Shown: piece after piece, positions 33,748 through 41,855 of the stretch
Position numbering within the stretch: the stretch's first letter is position 1
Layout: each line of letters begins with the position of its first letter
NCBI GenBank assembly: GCA_024919035.1
Contig: CP103442.1
Coordinates: 124,001-188,000, forward strand
Reading direction: 5' to 3'
DNA: 64,000 nucleotides
Source: Methylophilaceae bacterium LSUCC0401
GTDB lineage: Bacteria > Pseudomonadota > Gammaproteobacteria > Burkholderiales > Methylophilaceae
The notes under the pieces: generated by a model
The model's database searches: none
Told to the model about the DNA's origin: nothing
Seen by the model: the letters and a program-made list of their open reading frames with translations, nothing else
Program-made: the position numbers and the translations under genes

Positions 33748-35625
33748 ATGAAATTAAATAAAATCAAATTAGCTCTTGGTTTAGTAGCTGGTTTTGCTGT
33801 TGCAGCCCCTATGGTTGCTTCTGCTGCTGCTGATCAAGAAAAAGCTATTGCTGATGCGAACAATTGGGCTCACCCACGTGGTAACCACTCAAACAATGGT
33901 CACTCAGCTTTAACACAAATCAACAAAGGTAACGTTAAGAACCTTAAAGCTGCATGGACATTCGCGACTGGTGTAAACCGTGGTCACGAAGGCTCACCAT
34001 TAGTTATTGGTAGCACAATGTATGTTCACACAGCGTTCCCAAATAACGTTTACGCTTTAGACCTAAACAACGATCAAAAAATCGTATGGTCATATTTCCC
34101 AAAACAAGATCCAAGCGTTCAAGCAGTATTATGCTGTGACAACGTTAACCGTGGTCTAGGTTTTGGTGATGGTAAAATTATGCTTCAACAGAACGACGGT
34201 ATCATGGTTGCATTAGATGCTAAAACTGGTAAAGAAGTATGGACTGCTCAAATCACAGATCCAAAAGTTGGTGCTACTAACACTTCAGCTCCACACGTAA
34301 TCAAAGACAAAGTTCTTCAAGGTTGTTCAGGTGCTGAATTTGGTGTTCGTTGCTTCTTTACAGCTCTTAACCTTAAAGACGGTTCTGTAGCATGGAAAGC
34401 ATACTCAACAGGTCCAGATAAAGAAGTTCTTATCGGTAAAGACTTCAACAAAGACACACCTTTATACTCAGCTCTATCAGTTTACGAAGATGTAAACGGC
34501 GGTAACAAACAAGGTGGTTCTTTCAAAAAAGTTCCTACTGACAAACTACAAGGTGGTGTAGCTGACTTAGGTCTTAAAACATGGCTCAAACCACAAGCAG
34601 TTAAAGACGGTTGGCAACATGGTGGTGGCTCTGTATGGGGCTGGTGGCCATATGATGCAAAAACAAACTTAGTGTACTACGGTACAGGTAACCCATCAGT
34701 TTGGAACCCAGACGTACGTCCAGGTGACAACAAATGGTCTATGACAGTTTTTGCTCGTGACTTAGATACAGGTATGGCACGTTGGGGTATGCAAATGACA
34801 CCACACGACGAATGGGATTACGACGGTATTAACGAAGTTATCTTATTTGACAAAGGTGGAAAAACATACGCTTGGCACCATGACAGAAACGGTTTTGCTT
34901 ACACATGGCAAGCTGACAATGGTGTTTTAGTTGCTGCTGAAAAAGTTCACCCATTCGTGAACTGGGCAACTGATGTTGACATGAAATCTGGTGTTCCAAA
35001 TAAAGTTGCAGAACACGCAACTCACCAAGATTACAACACTAAAGGTACATGTCCTGCAGCTCTTGGTACTAAAGACCAACAGCCTGCTGCATACTCACCT
35101 AAAACTGGCTTAGTCTACACACCACTTAACCACGTATGTATGACATACGAACCAGTTGAGTCTAAGTATGTAGCTGGTCAGCCATGGGTTGGTGCGACAC
35201 TTACTATGTTTGCTGGTCCTGACGGTGTAATGGGTGGCTTCGGCGCTTATGATCCAATGACTAACAAAAAAGTATGGTACAACAAAGAGAAATTCTCATC
35301 ATGGGGCGGTGCTTTAACAACTGACTCAGATTTGGTTTTCTACGGTACTTTAGATCGTTGGTTAAAAGCTCTTGACGCGAAAAGCGGTAAAGAACTTTGG
35401 AAATTCCAAGTTGGTTCAGGCGTTATTGGTAATGCCTTCACATACGGCCACAAAGGTAAGCAATACGTAGGTGTGCTTTCTGGTATCGGTGGTTGGGCTG
35501 GTGTTGCTATGAACCTTGGTCTAACAAATGACACAGACGCACTTGGTGCTGCTGGTGGTTATAAAGAACTAACAAAATACAACGCTGCTCCTGGCGGCGG
35601 TGCATTAACAGTATTTAGCTTATAA
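33748..35625 (+). CDS. xoxF: Lanthanide-dependent methanol dehydrogenase XoxF
   Basis: Periplasmic PQQ enzyme that oxidises methanol (and often formaldehyde), passing electrons to cytochrome c. After a signal peptide (MKLNKIKLALGLVAGFAVAA, cut near AASAA) the eight-bladed propeller follows with W-docking motifs. The adjacent Cys129-Cys130 pair (VLCCDNVNRG) is the PQQ-linked disulfide. The motif PHDEWDYDGINE contains the catalytic Asp357 and the extra Asp359 that marks lanthanide-using XoxF; calcium MxaF has Ala there. Codon use is unlike its neighbours (many AAC, GGT, CCA, TTC), as expected for a very highly expressed gene. Followed by a strong terminator, then xoxJ and xoxG. Confidence 0.97.
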   Translation: MKLNKIKLALGLVAGFAVAAPMVASAAADQEKAIADANNWAHPRGNHSNNGHSALTQINKGNVKNLKAAWTFATGVNRGHEGSPLVIGSTMYVHTAFPNNVYALDLNNDQKIVWSYFPKQDPSVQAVLCCDNVNRGLGFGDGKIMLQQNDGIMVALDAKTGKEVWTAQITDPKVGATNTSAPHVIKDKVLQGCSGAEFGVRCFFTALNLKDGSVAWKAYSTGPDKEVLIGKDFNKDTPLYSALSVYEDVNGGNKQGGSFKKVPTDKLQGGVADLGLKTWLKPQAVKDGWQHGGGSVWGWWPYDAKTNLVYYGTGNPSVWNPDVRPGDNKWSMTVFARDLDTGMARWGMQMTPHDEWDYDGINEVILFDKGGKTYAWHHDRNGFAYTWQADNGVLVAAEKVHPFVNWATDVDMKSGVPNKVAEHATHQDYNTKGTCPAALGTKDQQPAAYSPKTGLVYTPLNHVCMTYEPVESKYVAGQPWVGATLTMFAGPDGVMGGFGAYDPMTNKKVWYNKEKFSSWGGALTTDSDLVFYGTLDRWLKALDAKSGKELWKFQVGSGVIGNAFTYGHKGKQYVGVLSGIGGWAGVAMNLGLTNDTDALGAAGGYKELTKYNAAPGGGALTVFSL

Positions 35626-35667
35626 TTTTAAATTATAAGAAACTAATTACTCGTTAGTTAGTCTTAC

Positions 35668-35699
35668 AAACACCCTACTTCGGTAGGGTGTTTTTTTTT
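35668..35699 (+). terminator. Terminator after xoxF
   Basis: AAACACCCTAC and GTAGGGTGTTT form an 11-bp stem around a stable TTCG tetraloop, with nine Ts following. It should limit xoxJ expression relative to xoxF. Confidence 0.93.
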
Positions 35700-35744
35700 G
35701 TGTATAATCACGGACAATAATTTACAAATTAAGGAAATGCGGAT

Positions 35745-36629
35745 ATGGCTAAAAAAAGATTAATTACATTTTTGATTGCATTAATGTCGTTACCATTAGT
35801 GACTATGGAAACTGTTTATGCTGACGATATTTATAGTGATGGAAAGGTCGGAGAGGCTAGACGCGTTCCAAAAGATAATGAATTTAAGGTGTGCGCAGAT
35901 TCAAACAATCTTCCATATTCAAATGATAAAGGGGAAGGCTTTGAAAACAAAATTGCAGAATTGTTAGCCAAAGAAATGGGTAAAGAATTATCCTATCAAT
36001 TTTGGTTTGATCGCTTTGGTTTTCTGAAGAATACGTTGAATGCCTATCGATGTGATTATCTCATTGGAACGACTACAACTTATGATGCTGTCGATACCAC
36101 TAAGCCATATTATCGAGCCGGGTATGTCTGGGTATATCGAAAAGACAGGGGTTTGAATATTAAAGATTGGAAATCAGAAGATTTAAGAAAAAGTGTCATT
36201 GGTATTAAGGATAAAAGTCCTGTCACCGTCGCCCTGGATGATAATGATTTAATGGGTAATGCTAAACCCTACCGAATTCAACGAGACTTGACCGCATCTC
36301 CAGGCGAATTAATCGATGATGTTGTCTCAGGAGAAGTTGATATCGCCGTCGAATGGGGACCTCTAGCAGGCTATTATGCAAAACAATCGGGTGTAGAAAT
36401 GATGATTGTTCCAATTCCAGAATATGAACAAGTCAAACAAACAGGCAAAACATTATGGAACATCTCAGTTGGTGTGCGTAAAAGAGATGTGGAACGACGT
36501 GATGAAGTTGAGGCGGTTGTTATGAAAAATAGAGATAAAATTTTAAAGATTTTAGATGATTATGGCATCCCATATTTGGAGCCAGAATTTTCAAGTAATC
36601 TCGATGGATATAAGCGTCACAAGCAATAA
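35745..36629 (+). CDS. xoxJ: XoxJ, periplasmic solute-binding-like protein of methanol oxidation
   Basis: Member of the periplasmic substrate-binding protein 3 fold (MxaJ/XoxJ), thought to help mature or activate the methanol dehydrogenase. A signal peptide (about 1-26, ending VYADD) is followed by FKVCADSNNLPYSNDKGEGFENKIAELLAKEMGKE, the cysteine-containing YRCDYLIGTTTTYD, and VDIAVEWGPLAGYYAKQSG. The two cysteines match the expected disulfide. Length 294 aa is normal. It lies between xoxF and xoxG, each with its own terminator. Confidence 0.92.
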   Translation: MAKKRLITFLIALMSLPLVTMETVYADDIYSDGKVGEARRVPKDNEFKVCADSNNLPYSNDKGEGFENKIAELLAKEMGKELSYQFWFDRFGFLKNTLNAYRCDYLIGTTTTYDAVDTTKPYYRAGYVWVYRKDRGLNIKDWKSEDLRKSVIGIKDKSPVTVALDDNDLMGNAKPYRIQRDLTASPGELIDDVVSGEVDIAVEWGPLAGYYAKQSGVEMMIVPIPEYEQVKQTGKTLWNISVGVRKRDVERRDEVEAVVMKNRDKILKILDDYGIPYLEPEFSSNLDGYKRHKQ

Positions 36630-36650
36630 ATGTTGAAAAAAAAGTTTTAA

Positions 36651-36679
36651 AAAAGGGGTGATTTTTCACCCCTTTTTTT
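36651..36679 (+). terminator. Terminator after xoxJ
   Basis: AAAAGGGGTG, loop ATTTTT, CACCCCTTTT and further Ts, 22 bp after the xoxJ stop. Confidence 0.88.
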
Positions 36680-36775
36680 ATATAATATTGTCCAAAGATT
36701 GACTACCCATAATCTAATTTTTAAATAACCCTGATAGTTATAAATTATTAAACTATTAAACAGTTTTGGTGGTCA

Positions 36776-36802
36776 AGGTTATATAAACAGTTTATATAAC
36801 CT
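36776..36802. promoter_or_regulatory. Perfect 12-bp inverted repeat upstream of xoxG
   Basis: AGGTTATATAAA (36776-36787), spacer CAG, TTTATATAACCT (36791-36802). A related half (ATTAAACAGTTTTGG) lies just before it. The repeat is 21 bp upstream of the xoxG ribosome site, fitting an operator or an mRNA 5' hairpin. Confidence 0.6.
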
Positions 36803-36832
36803 GTGATTCTCAAAATACAAATAGGAGAAATT

Positions 36833-37324
36833 ATGTTTTCAAAAAAAGTAATTGTGTCATCACTATTAGCTGCATTAGTTGGTATTTCTAGTTTGACTTA
36901 TGCAAACATCAAACTGGTTAAAACCACTGATGGTAGTGAAATTAAATTTCCAGAAAAGGCTTTAGTAGGCACAGATGCTGAAAAAGAATTCCTAAAATCT
37001 GGTAAAAATATTTATGTTGGTGATGCTAAAGCCGAAGCAGATGGTAAAAAACGTTACAACATGTGGTCATGTACACAGTGTCATGGTCCAACAGCAAAAG
37101 GCCAAGTGGGTCCAGGTCTAACAGGTCCAAAATATAACTATGCTAAAGATGCGACAAACAAAGGTATGTTTGAAACTATCTGGGCAGGTACCAATGGCGG
37201 TATGGGTGCTAAGGGTTATGGCCTGATGGCAGCAGAAGACGGCGTAACAGTAGATGAATTATTAAAAATTATTGCTTTTGTTAGAAGCCATAATAAAGAC
37301 TTAAGCGGTAACGAAGGTCTGTAA
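36833..37324 (+). CDS. xoxG: c-type cytochrome XoxG (electron acceptor of XoxF)
   Basis: Periplasmic monohaem cytochrome c that takes electrons from methanol dehydrogenase. The start is ATG 36833, with AGGAG at 36823-36827; a longer GTG frame at 36803 has no ribosome site. The signal peptide ends near LTYA. The haem motif is Cys80-Thr-Gln-Cys83-His84, followed by GPTAKGQVGPGLTGP, and a likely Met ligand lies in GYGLMAAEDG or MGAKG. Its mature part is encoded by DNA identical to that of the next gene over 413 bp. A terminator follows. Confidence 0.92.
   Translation: MFSKKVIVSSLLAALVGISSLTYANIKLVKTTDGSEIKFPEKALVGTDAEKEFLKSGKNIYVGDAKAEADGKKRYNMWSCTQCHGPTAKGQVGPGLTGPKYNYAKDATNKGMFETIWAGTNGGMGAKGYGLMAAEDGVTVDELLKIIAFVRSHNKDLSGNEGL
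36903..37315 (+). repeat. Direct repeat copy 1 (mature xoxG)
   Basis: 413 bp identical, base for base as read, to 37537-37949. The offset is 634 bp. It covers everything after the signal peptide up to the last few codons; the leader and stop region are not repeated. Confidence 0.97.
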
Positions 37325-37356
37325 TTCAAAAGTATTTTGCATCATAGGTTATAATG

Positions 37357-37383
37357 ACGGCTGATTTATCAGCCGTTTTTATT
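37357..37383 (+). terminator. Terminator between the two cytochrome genes
   Basis: ACGGCTGA, loop TTTA, TCAGCCGT, then TTTTATTT. It separates xoxG from its twin, so the second copy may need its own promoter or depend on readthrough. Confidence 0.85.
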
Positions 37384-37400
37384 TGTAATCTGGGAGGATT

Positions 37401-37952
37401 ATGAAATATCTAGTTTTAATTTTTATATGTGTTATTCAGAGTTGCTCAAAAGATGATTCATCAATTCCTGTTGGCGCTGAGAATGATGTAGTAGCTCAGA
37501 CATCCACAGAAGAAAGTGTATCCACACAAACAGTCACAAACATCAAACTGGTTAAAACCACTGATGGTAGTGAAATTAAATTTCCAGAAAAGGCTTTAGT
37601 AGGCACAGATGCTGAAAAAGAATTCCTAAAATCTGGTAAAAATATTTATGTTGGTGATGCTAAAGCCGAAGCAGATGGTAAAAAACGTTACAACATGTGG
37701 TCATGTACACAGTGTCATGGTCCAACAGCAAAAGGCCAAGTGGGTCCAGGTCTAACAGGTCCAAAATATAACTATGCTAAAGATGCGACAAACAAAGGTA
37801 TGTTTGAAACTATCTGGGCAGGTACCAATGGCGGTATGGGTGCTAAGGGTTATGGCCTGATGGCAGCAGAAGACGGCGTAACAGTAGATGAATTATTAAA
37901 AATTATTGCTTTTGTTAGAAGCCATAATAAAGACTTAAGCGGTAACGAATAG
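37401..37952 (+). CDS. Second XoxG-type cytochrome c with lipoprotein-like leader
   Basis: The mature domain (residues about 47-183) is the same protein as XoxG, with one CTQCH haem site, and ends two codons earlier. The N-terminus is wholly different: a short hydrophobic signal followed by VIQSCSKDD, where Cys15 fits a lipobox (Ile at -3, Ser at -1, though Gln at -2 is unusual). A 30-residue Ser/Thr/Glu/Val linker then leads to the haem domain. This suggests a lipid-anchored form of the same electron carrier. A GGGAGG ribosome site precedes it. ndh starts 8 bp after the stop. Confidence 0.9.
   Translation: MKYLVLIFICVIQSCSKDDSSIPVGAENDVVAQTSTEESVSTQTVTNIKLVKTTDGSEIKFPEKALVGTDAEKEFLKSGKNIYVGDAKAEADGKKRYNMWSCTQCHGPTAKGQVGPGLTGPKYNYAKDATNKGMFETIWAGTNGGMGAKGYGLMAAEDGVTVDELLKIIAFVRSHNKDLSGNE
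37537..37949 (+). repeat. Direct repeat copy 2 (mature cytochrome)
   Basis: 413 bp identical to 36903-37315, including all synonymous sites. Identity starts exactly at the end of the leader/linker and stops two bases before the tag stop codon. Confidence 0.97.
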
Positions 37953-37960
37953 GGGACTGA

Positions 37961-39286
37961 ATGGAACAACAGCTTCATCGAGTTGTAATTGTTGGTGGTG
38001 GTGCGGGCGGCTTAGAGCTTGCGACTAAACTGGGTAATAGTTTAGGCAAAAAAAATCTCGCAGAAATTTTTTTAGTCGACGCCAAAAAGACCCATGTTTG
38101 GAAACCTTTATTACATGAAATTGCTGCAGGAAGTTTAAACCCAGATAAGGATGAGCTTGAGTATTTAGCGCAAGCGCATTGGCATCACTTCAAATTTCGC
38201 TATGGTCGTGTAGAGGATGTTGACGCTAAAAATCAAACCATCACCATTGCCCCGACATCAGATATTGACGGGATCGAGATTATCCCACAAAGAAAAATTA
38301 AATATGACACATTAGTCTTATCCGTGGGAAGCACTGTCAATGATTTTAATATTCCCGGAGCAAAAGAGCATGCTGTTGCGCTGGATACACAATACCAGGC
38401 CGAGCGATTCCATCAAAAATTACACAATTCAATTTTAAGAGCGCAGACCCAAGCCGGTTCGGTGAGACCAGGACAATTGGAAGTGGTGATAGTCGGAGGT
38501 GGCGCCACAGGAGTTGAGTTAGCGGCGGAATTGCATAAAGCGACCAGAGAAATGGCGGCCTATGGATTAGACCGTATTAATCCAGATCGGGATATCAGTA
38601 TTCATTTAGTTGAAGCAAGCCCAAGACTACTCCCAGCGCTTCCCGCAAAAATTAGTACTTCAGTTGAGATGGAGTTACGTAAATTAAACGTAAAATTATT
38701 TTTGGGTGAAAAAGTAACCCGAGTCACAGAGTTTGGTGTTGAAACCCATTCAGGGAAAAAAATTATTTCATCGTTAGTGGTGTGGGCTGCAGGAATAAAA
38801 GCCCCTGAATTTTTATCAAAAATTAAGGGCATTGAAACAAATGCAATTCATCAGGTAAAAGTACTTTCTACCCTGCAAACTTTAACGGACAAAAATATTT
38901 TTGCTTTTGGGGATTGCGCTGCGTGTCCGATTAAGCCTGGAGCTGAAGAGTTAGTCCCTCCTCGCGCTCAGGCCGCTCATCAGCAAGCATCTCTGCTCTA
39001 TAAAACCCTTAAAAATCGTGTGTTAAGACCCAACAAACCCCTTCCTCATTATGTGTATAAGGATTATGGTTCATTGGTCAACTTGGGTCGATATTCAACT
39101 GTAGGGAATCTTATGGGGTCCTTACTGGGTGGAAGTATGTTTGTTGAGGGATTGATTGCTCGATTAATGTACCTGATGTTGTATCAAATGCACCTCTCTG
39201 CCTTACATGGAGTTATTAGTGTGGTATTCCGCTTAATTGGTAAAATTATTTCACGAAGAACCGAGGCTAGGGTCAAGCTGCATTAG
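37961..39286 (+). CDS. ndh: Type II NADH dehydrogenase (NDH-2)
   Basis: Single-subunit, non-proton-pumping flavoenzyme that oxidises NADH and reduces quinone at the inner membrane. The FAD site is VVIVGGGAGGLELATKLG at the N-terminus; the NADH site is VVIVGGGATGVELAAELH near residue 175. Other motifs are LVLSVGSTVNDF, VVWAAGIKAPEFL, NIFAFGDCAAC and PRAQAAHQQA. The C-terminal 60 residues (LMGSLLGGSMFVEGLIARLMYLMLY) are amphipathic and bind the membrane. Length 441 aa is normal. It directly follows the second cytochrome gene. Confidence 0.92.
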   Translation: MEQQLHRVVIVGGGAGGLELATKLGNSLGKKNLAEIFLVDAKKTHVWKPLLHEIAAGSLNPDKDELEYLAQAHWHHFKFRYGRVEDVDAKNQTITIAPTSDIDGIEIIPQRKIKYDTLVLSVGSTVNDFNIPGAKEHAVALDTQYQAERFHQKLHNSILRAQTQAGSVRPGQLEVVIVGGGATGVELAAELHKATREMAAYGLDRINPDRDISIHLVEASPRLLPALPAKISTSVEMELRKLNVKLFLGEKVTRVTEFGVETHSGKKIISSLVVWAAGIKAPEFLSKIKGIETNAIHQVKVLSTLQTLTDKNIFAFGDCAACPIKPGAEELVPPRAQAAHQQASLLYKTLKNRVLRPNKPLPHYVYKDYGSLVNLGRYSTVGNLMGSLLGGSMFVEGLIARLMYLMLYQMHLSALHGVISVVFRLIGKIISRRTEARVKLH

Positions 39287-40483
39287 TTATTTATTATTTG
39301 CATCTTCATAATAAATTAAAGCGATGATCATGGTTAATGCAACAAAAAAACCAAAGATAAATACAATGCCGTTAATGGGTAATGATTGTTTGACCATAAA
39401 AGTGTAGGCGCCACTTAAAATTAAAATCCCAAGATTTTCACTAAAATTTTGCACTGCAATGGAATGCCCAGCCCCAATTAATTTATGCCCCCTGTATTGA
39501 AGTAGAGCATTCATGGGGACAATTAAAATACCGCTAAAGATTCCAATGATTAATAAATTGATGGCCGCAGCTTGCCATGTATTTAAAAACACCATGATGC
39601 AGACTAAAATACCCATAAAAAATCCTATTAATAGAATTTTGACGGCATCTTTCATTTTAATAAAACGAGCAGCGATTACTGAGCCAATCGCAACTCCAAG
39701 TGCAACCATAGCAGTAAGTAAAGTTGCTTTATCCAGACCAAATGACAATGCAAAGGCCGCCCAGGCAATGACAACAAGTCGCAGAGTGGCGCCGGCCCCC
39801 CAAAATAAAGTGGTAATAACTAATGAAAGTTGACCGAGGGGGTCAAACCATAATTTTTTTAGAGAAATATAAAAATCTTTGAGCAGATACATTGGATTTT
39901 TTGTATTTAACTTATGATCTATCGGAACAAAGGGAATATATCGGTTACATATGGCTGCGGCCAGATATAAAAAAGAGATGATAATAATCGCAATTTGGGG
40001 TGAAAAATTTGCAAAAATACCCCCAATAATTGCACCAAAAATAATTGCAGCGACCGTGAGTCCTTCAACCCAACCGTTGGCCGCAACGAGTTCTTTTGAT
40101 GGAAGTAATTCAGTCAAGATCCCATACTTAGCTGGGGAATAAGATGCAGCCCCAATACCAACAATCCCATAAGCATAAAGTGGAGGAATTCCGACTAACA
40201 TAGCTAAACTTCCTATGAGTTTAATCCCATTAGAAAAAAACATGACATTACTTTTTGGAAAAGCATCAGCGATGGCTCCAACAAAAGGGGCTAACACAAT
40301 ATAGGAAACTACAAAAAATTGAAGTAATAGGGGTTGGTGCCATTGGGGCGCCTGCATATTAGCGAGTAAAGCAATTGCAGCAAACAAAAGTGCGTTATCC
40401 GCTAGAGCTGACAAAAATTGAGCACTTAGGAAAAAGTAGAATCCTTTGCTGTGAATAGAATTATTAGAGGGCTTCTGCTGCAT
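39287..40483 (-). CDS. lplT: Lysophospholipid transporter LplT (MFS)
   Basis: Twelve-helix major facilitator that flips lysophospholipids inward for re-acylation. The N-terminal FLSAQFLSALADNALLFAAIALL and the SYSPAKYGILTELLPSKELVAANGWVEG region match LplT closely; length 398 aa equals the family (397 in E. coli). The partner acyltransferase gene aas is not adjacent here. It overlaps the upstream phoH-like gene by 20 bp on the same strand, and its stop abuts the convergent ndh stop. Confidence 0.9.
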   Translation of the reverse strand: MQQKPSNNSIHSKGFYFFLSAQFLSALADNALLFAAIALLANMQAPQWHQPLLLQFFVVSYIVLAPFVGAIADAFPKSNVMFFSNGIKLIGSLAMLVGIPPLYAYGIVGIGAASYSPAKYGILTELLPSKELVAANGWVEGLTVAAIIFGAIIGGIFANFSPQIAIIIISFLYLAAAICNRYIPFVPIDHKLNTKNPMYLLKDFYISLKKLWFDPLGQLSLVITTLFWGAGATLRLVVIAWAAFALSFGLDKATLLTAMVALGVAIGSVIAARFIKMKDAVKILLIGFFMGILVCIMVFLNTWQAAAINLLIIGIFSGILIVPMNALLQYRGHKLIGAGHSIAVQNFSENLGILILSGAYTFMVKQSLPINGIVFIFGFFVALTMIIALIYYEDANNK

Positions 40484-41846
40484 AATCTGCTAATCGAGAA
40501 CGCTCACCTCGCTGAAGAGTCACATGCCCATTATGCTGCCAACCCTTAAAGCGATCAACCACAAAAGTTAAACCTGAACTCCCTTCGGTTAAATATGGGG
40601 TATCAATTTGCGCAATATTTCCTAAACAAACGACTTTAGTTCCAGGGCCAGCCCGGGTAATTAAAGTTTTCATCTGTTTCGGTGTTAAATTTTGAGCCTC
40701 GTCAATGATTAAAAACTTTTTAAGAAAAGTTCTTCCACGCATAAAATTTAGTGATTTCACTTTAATTCTTGATTTAATTAAATCAGTGGTGGCCGCTCTT
40801 CCCCAGTCGCCAGCTGTTTCATCAGACTTATTTAATACATCTAGATTATCCTCTAATGCACCCATCCATGGGTTCATCTTTTCTTCTTCGGTTCCGGGGA
40901 GAAAACCAATATCCTCACCCACTGATACCGTCACTCGGGTCATAATAATTTCAGAATAAATTTTTAAGTCTAGGGTTTGTTGGAGAGCGGCTGCTAAAGT
41001 GAGTAACGTTTTTCCTGTTCCAGCTTGACCCAATAAAGTCACAAAATCAATATTTGGATCCATCAATAAATTGAGGGCAAAGTTTTGTTCCTTATTGCGT
41101 GCATTGATTCCCCAAACATTAAATTTTGTATTCGAGAAGTCTTGAACAATTTCTAGCGTGGCTGTATTTTTTACAATCTTGCGCACAATGGCGTGAAAAG
41201 GTTTATCAAAATCGTAACAAACAAATTCATTTTGTATAAAATCTTTACATTGGGGTCCAGTCAGTTTGTAAAACATTTTCCCTTCTTCTTGCCAAGACTC
41301 CATATCCTTGCTGTGATTTTCCCAAAAATTCTCAGGAAGCTCTTTCACACCAGAGTGCAAGAGTTCAGTATCTTCTAATACTTTATCGTTGAAGTAGTCT
41401 TCAGCTGGAATCGATAGGGCGCGAGCTTTAATTCTAATGTTAATATCTTTTGAAACAAGGATTACATCGCGTTTGAAGTATTCGGTTTTTAAGAAATGAA
41501 CCACACCTAAAATTTGATTATCAGCCTTAATGCCGGCAAGCATGGGAAGGTTATAGTCAATCGGTTGAGTTTGCAAAAATAATCGTCCTGAATTTTTACT
41601 AAACTTATCAAGTAAACATCCTTGATCTAGATTTGTTTCAGTATCTGCAATGATTTCTTCAATAAAACGGCTCGTTTGTCGAGCGTTTCGCGCAACCTCA
41701 GAGCTCCCTTTTTTGATATTATCCAGCTCTTCAAGGGTCACCATAGGAAGATAAATATCATGCTCTTCAAAGCGATAGAGACAGCTGGGGTCATGAAGAA
41801 GAACATTGGTATCCAGAACAAACAGCTTTGTTTTTGTATTAACCAT
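40464..41846 (-). CDS. PhoH-family protein with N-terminal PIN domain
   Basis: Fusion of a PIN nuclease-like domain (residues 1-150: LFVLDTNVLLHDPSCLYRF with the first acid, LEELDNIKKGSSEVARNARQ, ILVSKDINIRIKA) and a PhoH ATPase (residues about 230-460: FVTLLGQAGTGKTLLTLAAA Walker A, FLIIDEAQNLTPKQMKTLITR Walker B, GNIAQIDTPYL). This is the long PhoH2/YlaK type, associated with RNA unwinding and cleavage. The bcp gene lies 9 bp upstream on the same strand. Confidence 0.93.
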   Translation of the reverse strand: MVNTKTKLFVLDTNVLLHDPSCLYRFEEHDIYLPMVTLEELDNIKKGSSEVARNARQTSRFIEEIIADTETNLDQGCLLDKFSKNSGRLFLQTQPIDYNLPMLAGIKADNQILGVVHFLKTEYFKRDVILVSKDINIRIKARALSIPAEDYFNDKVLEDTELLHSGVKELPENFWENHSKDMESWQEEGKMFYKLTGPQCKDFIQNEFVCYDFDKPFHAIVRKIVKNTATLEIVQDFSNTKFNVWGINARNKEQNFALNLLMDPNIDFVTLLGQAGTGKTLLTLAAALQQTLDLKIYSEIIMTRVTVSVGEDIGFLPGTEEEKMNPWMGALEDNLDVLNKSDETAGDWGRAATTDLIKSRIKVKSLNFMRGRTFLKKFLIIDEAQNLTPKQMKTLITRAGPGTKVVCLGNIAQIDTPYLTEGSSGLTFVVDRFKGWQHNGHVTLQRGERSRLADYAAEAL

Positions 41847-41855
41847 ATATACCGT

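Noticed and set aside
36803-36832. Upstream GTG start of xoxG
   Set aside because: No ribosome site, and it adds ten residues before a good signal peptide; AGGAG lies correctly for the ATG at 36833.
36903-37949. Insertion element or transposon explanation for the 413-bp direct repeat
   Set aside because: No transposase, no terminal inverted repeats, and the repeat limits match the mature cytochrome domain.
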